Assembly: GCA_934045905.1 (NCBI GenBank)
Contig: OW203762.1
Span: forward strand, 56,383,411-56,447,410
DNA length: 64,000 nt
Source: Leuctra nigra
Lineage: Eukaryota > Arthropoda > Insecta > Plecoptera > Leuctridae
Direction of reading: 5' to 3'
The position numbers and the translations under genes were made by a program. The notes beneath the pieces are model-generated. The model was not told where the DNA came from and did no database searches. It was given only the letters and a program-made list of their open reading frames with translations. Of this stretch, positions 59,131 through 64,000 are shown one piece after another (position 1 is the first letter of the stretch; every line of letters starts with the position of its first letter).

Positions 59131-59599
59131 TACAAAAATCGTCACATTTTTATTAATAGAAAAATAAGTAATTGTAGAAGTAATAGCCGTTCTACTACCT
59201 ACCGTAGAAAAGCTGGAATTCTACAATCGAACGTTGAGAGAAATTGAGAATGATACAATGTTCCGTAAAAGTGAGTGTGATAGAATGTTTACATGATAAG
59301 TCTAATTGTGTATTAGTATAGGAGGTAGATTAGTATATTAGTATTTTTGCTTCGTGCTTCGTGCCTTCGTAGGTAAAGACGCCGCGCAAACTTATGCTCA
59401 ATCGGGAACGTATGTACAATTTTTTTAATAGCATGTTTTTCGTGGATATCCCGATGGCTGTTACTTGGCACATAGGCACAATGGCACATAAATAACTTAG
59501 GCGCCCAGCAGGCAGCAAGAAATGAAAACATGTCCACTAATTCCAACAAATAAATTAAAAATAAGTAGCAACCCTAAGTATGGCTTTTATCTTTTATCA

Positions 59600-59778
59600 T
59601 AATAGACCACATTTTATATTGTCTAGTTAGATCTGTTTTTCAAAAAATTTCATAATATGCAGTACCGTGATCCTAATATCTATTCATGTTATGATCCATT
59701 GTTGAAAAACACTATCACGGTACTGCATGAATCTTTTGGAAAAGCAGTATCTAGATTATTTAAAATATGGTCTATTAA
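59600..59778. mobile_element. MITE with TAATAGACCA ends
   Basis: The inverted arms (AATAGACCACATTTTATATT.. and ..TAAAATATGGTCTATT, plus the inner GCAGTACCGTGAT pair) span the element, and TA-containing flanks suggest a Tc1/mariner-type origin. Confidence 0.65.
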
Positions 59779-59880
59779 GAAATTGTCAACTAATTTCGTC
59801 CACTCATTTCGTCTCCAATCGTTCCCAAAAAAGTGGAAATCTTCATACTGTTTTTTTTTTTTTACATATACCTAGGTAGG

Positions 59881-60141
59881 TACACTTGGCCAAACAAAAC
59901 TTGAACGTTGACCAAATTTGAATGACTGCTGGTCATGTCCCATAATAACCAATCAAAGCTTGTTATTATCATTGAAATGTGAGGTCACCTACTAGAGTGA
60001 GACAATGAGATCGCTTAGACTGACTTTTGATGGTGCGATCATAGACATTGTATAAGGCTATACAATGTCAATGGTGCGATCTAACATTGATCAGCCTATC
60101 AGATTTATTAAACGTTCAAGTTTTGTTTGGCCAAGTGTACC
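59881..60141. mobile_element. MITE with 28-bp terminal repeats (ACACTTGGCCAAACAAAACT)
   Basis: 59881-59908 and 60114-60141 are perfect or near-perfect inverted repeats, with flanking GT/AC. A second copy lies at 30299-30517. The interior includes CCAATCAAAGCTTG. Confidence 0.75.
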
Positions 60142-60181
60142 TACTCAACTGTGATAATCACATGCCATGCTGTGTAGGTAG

Positions 60182-60359
60182 TACACTCCTGGACACTGAA
60201 ATTGGCCCGCGGTCAATGCTCAAGTGGCACTACGTCTAGTATTTATTTATTTATTTATTTATTTAAAGTAATTTTTCGGCCCTAAACTCATACTAGCCAT
60301 CCGGTCTTTGTGCCCAAAAATTAATCGACCGCAGGCCAATTTCAGTGTCCAGGAGTGTA
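60182..60359. mobile_element. MITE with TACACTCCTGGACACTGAAA ends
   Basis: Inverted repeats of about 37 bp (60182-60217 and 60322-60359) flank a TTTA microsatellite and a short interior. Confidence 0.75.
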
Positions 60360-60517
60360 CGCATTTACAATCCCTGATACTACTTCTCGTATCACATTTA
60401 GTTACCTCTCCCATGTCATCTTATGGCAGCCAAATTAAATCGTGCTAAGCGAAGCGATAATAAAAATATAATAGGTACTTTTGAATTTTGAGAAACCAAA
60501 TTCGAAATGATTTTCTT

Positions 60518-60679
60518 AAGCCCCATTTACACGGTGCAATTTCTTGAACAACTTTTGTGTCACAGAAGTTCTGCACATGTGCAGATTCCCTTTATCATCT
60601 CAAAAGTGATACTGCGCACGAGCAGATAAACTGTGGCACAGAAGTTGTTCAAGAGATTGCACCGTGTAAATGGGGCTTT
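60518..60679. mobile_element. MITE, AAGCCCCATTTACACGGT family, copy 1
   Basis: Terminal repeats of about 37 bp begin AAGCCCCATTTACACGGT. TTA/TAA flanks suggest a PIF/Harbinger-like 3-bp target. It shares the terminal 18 bp with 62402-62636 but not the interior. Confidence 0.75.
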
Positions 60680-61194
60680 ATACCTCCCATATTAGATTTT
60701 TTTTCATTTTTTTATTAGCTACAATAGAAATCTGGTTATTGGACGGGAGTTGCAAACTTCTTTTTAAGAGTAAAATATACTCTTATAATGTATGTTATTA
60801 CTTCAGTTGGAATGTGTTAAAAAGTTTTTTGAAATGAAAAAAATTGTATCGAGGAGTGATAGAGCCACCTTATCCAGAAGGACGTAAGACAAATAAGACT
60901 GATGTACAAACAAAAAGACAGAAATTATCCTACAGAAATAATGCTGCTACAAGCTACATACCTACTCACTTGGGGGAAAAAATAGTAACAATTGGGGAAA
61001 CAAATCTTGGCCCTTCAGTTAGGGTCAACCGAGCGAAGTGTGACATTTGAGATAGCTTTTTTGACGCTTTCTCATTACTCTCAGTCTCTTGAACGATCAA
61101 AACTCGTCAAAATTTCGGAATGTAAAAAATAGTAGGTAGGAATATTGTCTCAAAAAATTGTTGGGAATCCTTGTAGAAAATAAAACAATCGCAA

Positions 61195-61270
61195 TAATAA
61201 ATGTCACACTTACCCCATATAGTTGCGGGGTAAAAGTGTGACACAACCCCTACAAGCGGGGTGACTTTCA
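61195..61270 (+). repeat. Small hairpin with GCGGGGT motif
   Basis: TGTCACACTTACCCC and GGGGTAAAAGTGTGACA form a tight inverted pair. GCGGGGTGACTTT follows and recurs near 62705. Confidence 0.45.
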
Positions 61271-62059
61271 ACAATTTGTACATTTTGTTTTAAATAATTT
61301 TTTTATGTCCAACACTTTTAGACTTAGGTAATTTTTTTTGTTCCCTTATGGATCCCCTTTATGATGACATTGTTCTTTCCAAGATATTGTACCAACAAGG
61401 GGGTCACAATATTAATAACAACACAAATCACAATACTAAAAAATCGCAAATTTTGTGGGTCTAAAACTTTCCATTGTTTGTAAACATGCACTATGCAAAT
61501 GCTACACATGAAATGCAATAAAGAATAAGAATAAGAACATATCTATAGGTTGATTCCTCTTGGCTACAGTATTTTTGTATAGTCTTTGATCCATTGACAA
61601 GAAAATGTGAAGTTTACAGGTGTCGACTAGATATAAATAATCATATTTTGAGAAGAAAAAAATTTGGATAATACAAATTTTTGAAGGGCAAAATTGCCTT
61701 AACTTATATTCAATAGGAGGTTCAAAATGTTGTTTAATATCTCATTTGAACGCTATGTTCCTCTGCTATGAACTTTTAATCGTTATCTGCATTTCTACTG
61801 TTAATCATTAAATTGAAACATGCGTACATTTATGGCTGCGAGCGCCTTCCACGCAAATTGACAAAAATACCATGTTACATGATGTGTTCTGAAATAAACC
61901 AAAATGTACATTTATAATGTGTAGAATTTTTCTATGTGTACTAATAACTTCCATTATTACTAAAACCATGCTAAAACCGGCTAAAACAGTATACAAATTT
62001 GGTCTTAATCTGAAGCAAGAAATTTTAAATAATGAAAAAGTCATCAAAATACATATATT

Positions 62060-62345
62060 TTTTTTTTTTTGTCTGGGGCTTAACGTCGCACTGTTCTGCA
62101 GCGAGGCTAATGGCGACGGATGAATGATTATGATGATGATTGGGAGATGATGGCCAAGATTAGGTAAGGATGGAAGGTGGGAAGGAGGCGGTCGTGGCCT
62201 ATTAGTAGGGTACCTTCCCAGCATTTGCCTGTCGACTGAGGGAAAACCACGAAAAAAACCCAGTCAGGAAGGACGGCCGCGGGAATCGAACCCTGGCCTC
62301 CGGAATACAAGTTCAGAGCGTTAACCACTCACCCAACCTGTTCCG
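62060..62345 (-). mobile_element. tRNA-derived SINE, copy 2 (more complete)
   Basis: The minus-strand head reads GGTTGGGTGAGTGGTTAACG with candidate anticodon TGT in CTTGTAT, then the B box GGTTCGATTCCCGC. The body is shared with copy 1 (GTCGCCATTAGCCTCGCTGC, GTGCGACGTTAAGCC), and the A-tail appears as a T run near 62060. The GTGCGACGTTAAGC end resembles a SINE body I know from many arthropods. The Thr-tRNA origin is inference from the anticodon position. Confidence 0.8.
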
Positions 62346-62401
62346 TACATATATTTTCCTTTGGTATTTTTTTCATACTGATCAAGCCTATGTGGTTACT
62401 T

Positions 62402-62636
62402 AAGCCCCATTTACACGGTAAAATTTCCTGTAAAATCTTTTATAAAATCTTTTCGTAAAAGAAATTTTACCGTGTAAACAAGCCAATTTGATGGTAAAAT
62501 GTTTTGTTAAAGGGTTGTGTAAAACCTTTTATGATATAAAACATGTTCTATTTCTGTAAAAGATTTTACGAAAAGATTTTAAGAAAAGATTTTATAAAAG
62601 ATTTTACAGGAAATTTTACCGTGTAAATGGGGCTTT
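62402..62636. mobile_element. MITE, AAGCCCCATTTACACGGT family, copy 2
   Basis: AAGCCCCATTTACACGGTAAAATTT begins an arm whose complement ends at 62636. Repeated TTTTATAAAAGATTTTAC/TTTTCGTAAAAG motifs fill the arms. Confidence 0.75.
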
Positions 62637-62923
62637 AGAACATATCATGGATGCACGAGAATTTATAGTGAAAAAATGTTTGGTGTTCAAAGTGACCCCA
62701 CTTGCGGGGTGACTTTGAACACCCATTTTTTTCATGCCTTGGAGACAAAAAAAATCTATAGGTACATAGTGTACACTCTTCATAAGCACTTGCACAGGAT
62801 TAGTAAAAAATAATCAGCTGTGTAAGCCTTCATTTGAGAGAGAAAATGATAAAAATGTCAAAAAATTGTTCAATTTCACCCCGTTTGACGGTACATTATT
62901 TGTCTGGATTGGACACAAGTCGG

Positions 62924-62926
<3 letters not shown>

Positions 62927-63004
<78 letters not shown>
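62927..63004 (+). repeat. CT dinucleotide microsatellite
   Basis: About 78 bases of CT repeat with one CTCACT interruption at 62953-62958. It creates misleading Ser-Leu and Arg-Glu frames on the two strands. Confidence 0.95.
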
Positions 63005-63008
<4 letters not shown>

Positions 63009-63566
63009 CGCGGATCTCGGAGAAAGCGCTGGAACGCAGCGGTCTGGACTTTTGGTTCCGGCGTAAATGCCCACGTGAATGTGATGAAAGTCTGTCTCTT
63101 TTGACCACAGTTGATTGATTCGTATTCCATTTCATGTCGTTGTTATGATTGGGTGTCGGAGAGGAAGTATAACATTCCTTGGCATTGCAGACATTGCGAC
63201 CATAATTGTATTCTTATAATTCACATTAGTAAAACCTGCCTACAAATGTGTGTTTTTCTCCTTGGTTGTCTGCTTTAGGGAATGCAATGTGTACATTGTC
63301 CGTGGATGAATTAAATATGGAACGACAAGTAATAATATTATTCAAGGCATAGTATCAAGGTGTTGGCAAAAGCAGTACCTACGTATACCTTTTATTGTTT
63401 TATTGAACATATGACTGTAAAAGTCCAAAATTAAGGAATTCTGATTTCTGATTGCATTCAGAGTAGCGGGATGCAAGATTAAACTCGAAATTGACGTTGC
63501 TTCAACGTGAAGTACGGGAAAAACATGGATCTCGACATAAAAATTTACATTTTATTATGCCTTAGG

Positions 63567-63724
63567 TCGGGTAGGACCAACTTTGGATTAACTAAATATC
63601 GATAGTTAGTGGGCAGTTAACCAATGAATCCAGTTGGCGCGAATTTCACAGCCAAAAAGATTCACTAACTTCCACTAACTAGTAACTATCAATAGTTAAC
63701 TTAATCCAAAGTTGGTCCTACCCG
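63567..63724. mobile_element. MITE with GTCGGGTAGGACCAAC ends
   Basis: The arms GTAGGACCAACTTTGGATTAA and complement flank a short interior. The direct repeat GCCTTAG (63560-63566 and 63725-63731) is a likely 7-bp target duplication. Confidence 0.7.
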
Positions 63725-64000
63725 GCCTTAGTATAGCTTATCAGAAAGACAATAATTTTGAAGACAGAAACCCTATTCATCAGCGATCATAAATCATAAT
63801 CGCTGTTCGCTGGTATCAATGAAGAAATGTAAAAGAGAGCTGATTATTTTCGTAAAAATATGACTTTCAGTTGGGTTCTTGATGAATGAACTGAAGCTTT
63901 TGTAATTTGTCAAATTTCAATAACACCTATACTGCGTTATCATTCTAATATTACTTGATGAAGTCTTGAGGTGAGATAGCTCGAGTTATCCACTAATTAT

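Larger units (their letters stand above)
57866..64000 (+). other. Presumed intron 1 of the unidentified gene, MITE-rich
   Basis: No convincing exon is seen. The stretch carries at least six inverted-repeat elements, a SINE and a long CT microsatellite (listed separately). 58250-58900 and 60700-62050 otherwise show only AT-rich sequence. Confidence 0.5.

Noticed and set aside
62814..63118. Arg-Glu and Ser-Leu repeat proteins on both strands
   Set aside because: They are translations of the CT microsatellite at 62927-63004.
63270..63330. Second exon of the unidentified gene after CTGCTTTAG
   Set aside because: In the phase left by exon 1 it hits a stop after 11 codons; only another phase gives an open reading.
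1..64000. CRISPR arrays, bacterial operons or riboswitches
   Set aside because: No regularly spaced direct repeats with unique spacers; spliced animal genes and LINE/SINE content show a eukaryotic nuclear origin.

Overview
The window is animal nuclear DNA, most likely from an arthropod. Its genes are split by spliced introns, the non-coding DNA is AT-rich, and short GTAGGTA/TACCTAC runs are scattered through it. Transposons make up much of it: several non-LTR retrotransposons (LINEs), two copies of a tRNA-derived SINE, and about twenty inverted-repeat DNA elements. The SINE body resembles one I know from many arthropod genomes, and the cohesion gene has the extended architecture of insect Dalmatian. 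I cannot name the order or species from sequence alone.

Four recognisable genes and one unidentified first exon form the host layer. (1) WDR20-like (+): coding exons 4216-4398, 5413-6834 and 21314-21406; its 5' exon(s) are not visible in the window. (2) APLF-like DNA-repair factor (+): five exons from 24539 to 34578, with FHA half-exons, a Ku-binding motif, two PBZ zinc fingers and an acidic tail. (3) Translin-associated factor X, TRAX/TSNAX (-): three exons from 43045 down to 36333. (4) Sororin/Dalmatian-like cohesion factor (+): exons 45819-47693, 49897-50037 and 53095-53175, ending in the vertebrate-type LLVE tail. (5) A serine-rich first exon of an unidentified gene (+), 57698-57865. TRAX and the sororin-like gene are divergent.

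Most of the remaining sequence is transposon. The WDR20 last intron (14.5 kb) holds a nested composite at 8131-18921. Inverted arms of about 310 bp enclose a LINE with an APE endonuclease/RT ORF. That LINE is split by a full-length second LINE (about 11777-16722), and a truncated copy of the second LINE (16985-18054) sits beside an SGNH-hydrolase-like ORF. The APLF intron 3 carries a third LINE whose tail begins within about 10 bp of the splice donor. The last intron of the sororin-like gene contains a SINE and two opposed copies of the first LINE family. An interrupted fourth LINE ORF runs off the left edge.

The best candidates for a second look are these. The second LINE has its two ORFs in the same frame, separated only by TGA followed by CAA TTA, the tobamovirus-type readthrough context. 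A foldback element with a 153-bp arm repeated apparently perfectly lies in sororin intron 1. A foldback built of repeated CACCGTGTGG modules ends 81 bp before the sororin ATG. The sororin-like protein also contains an LxxIxE motif, a possible PP2A-B56 docking site.
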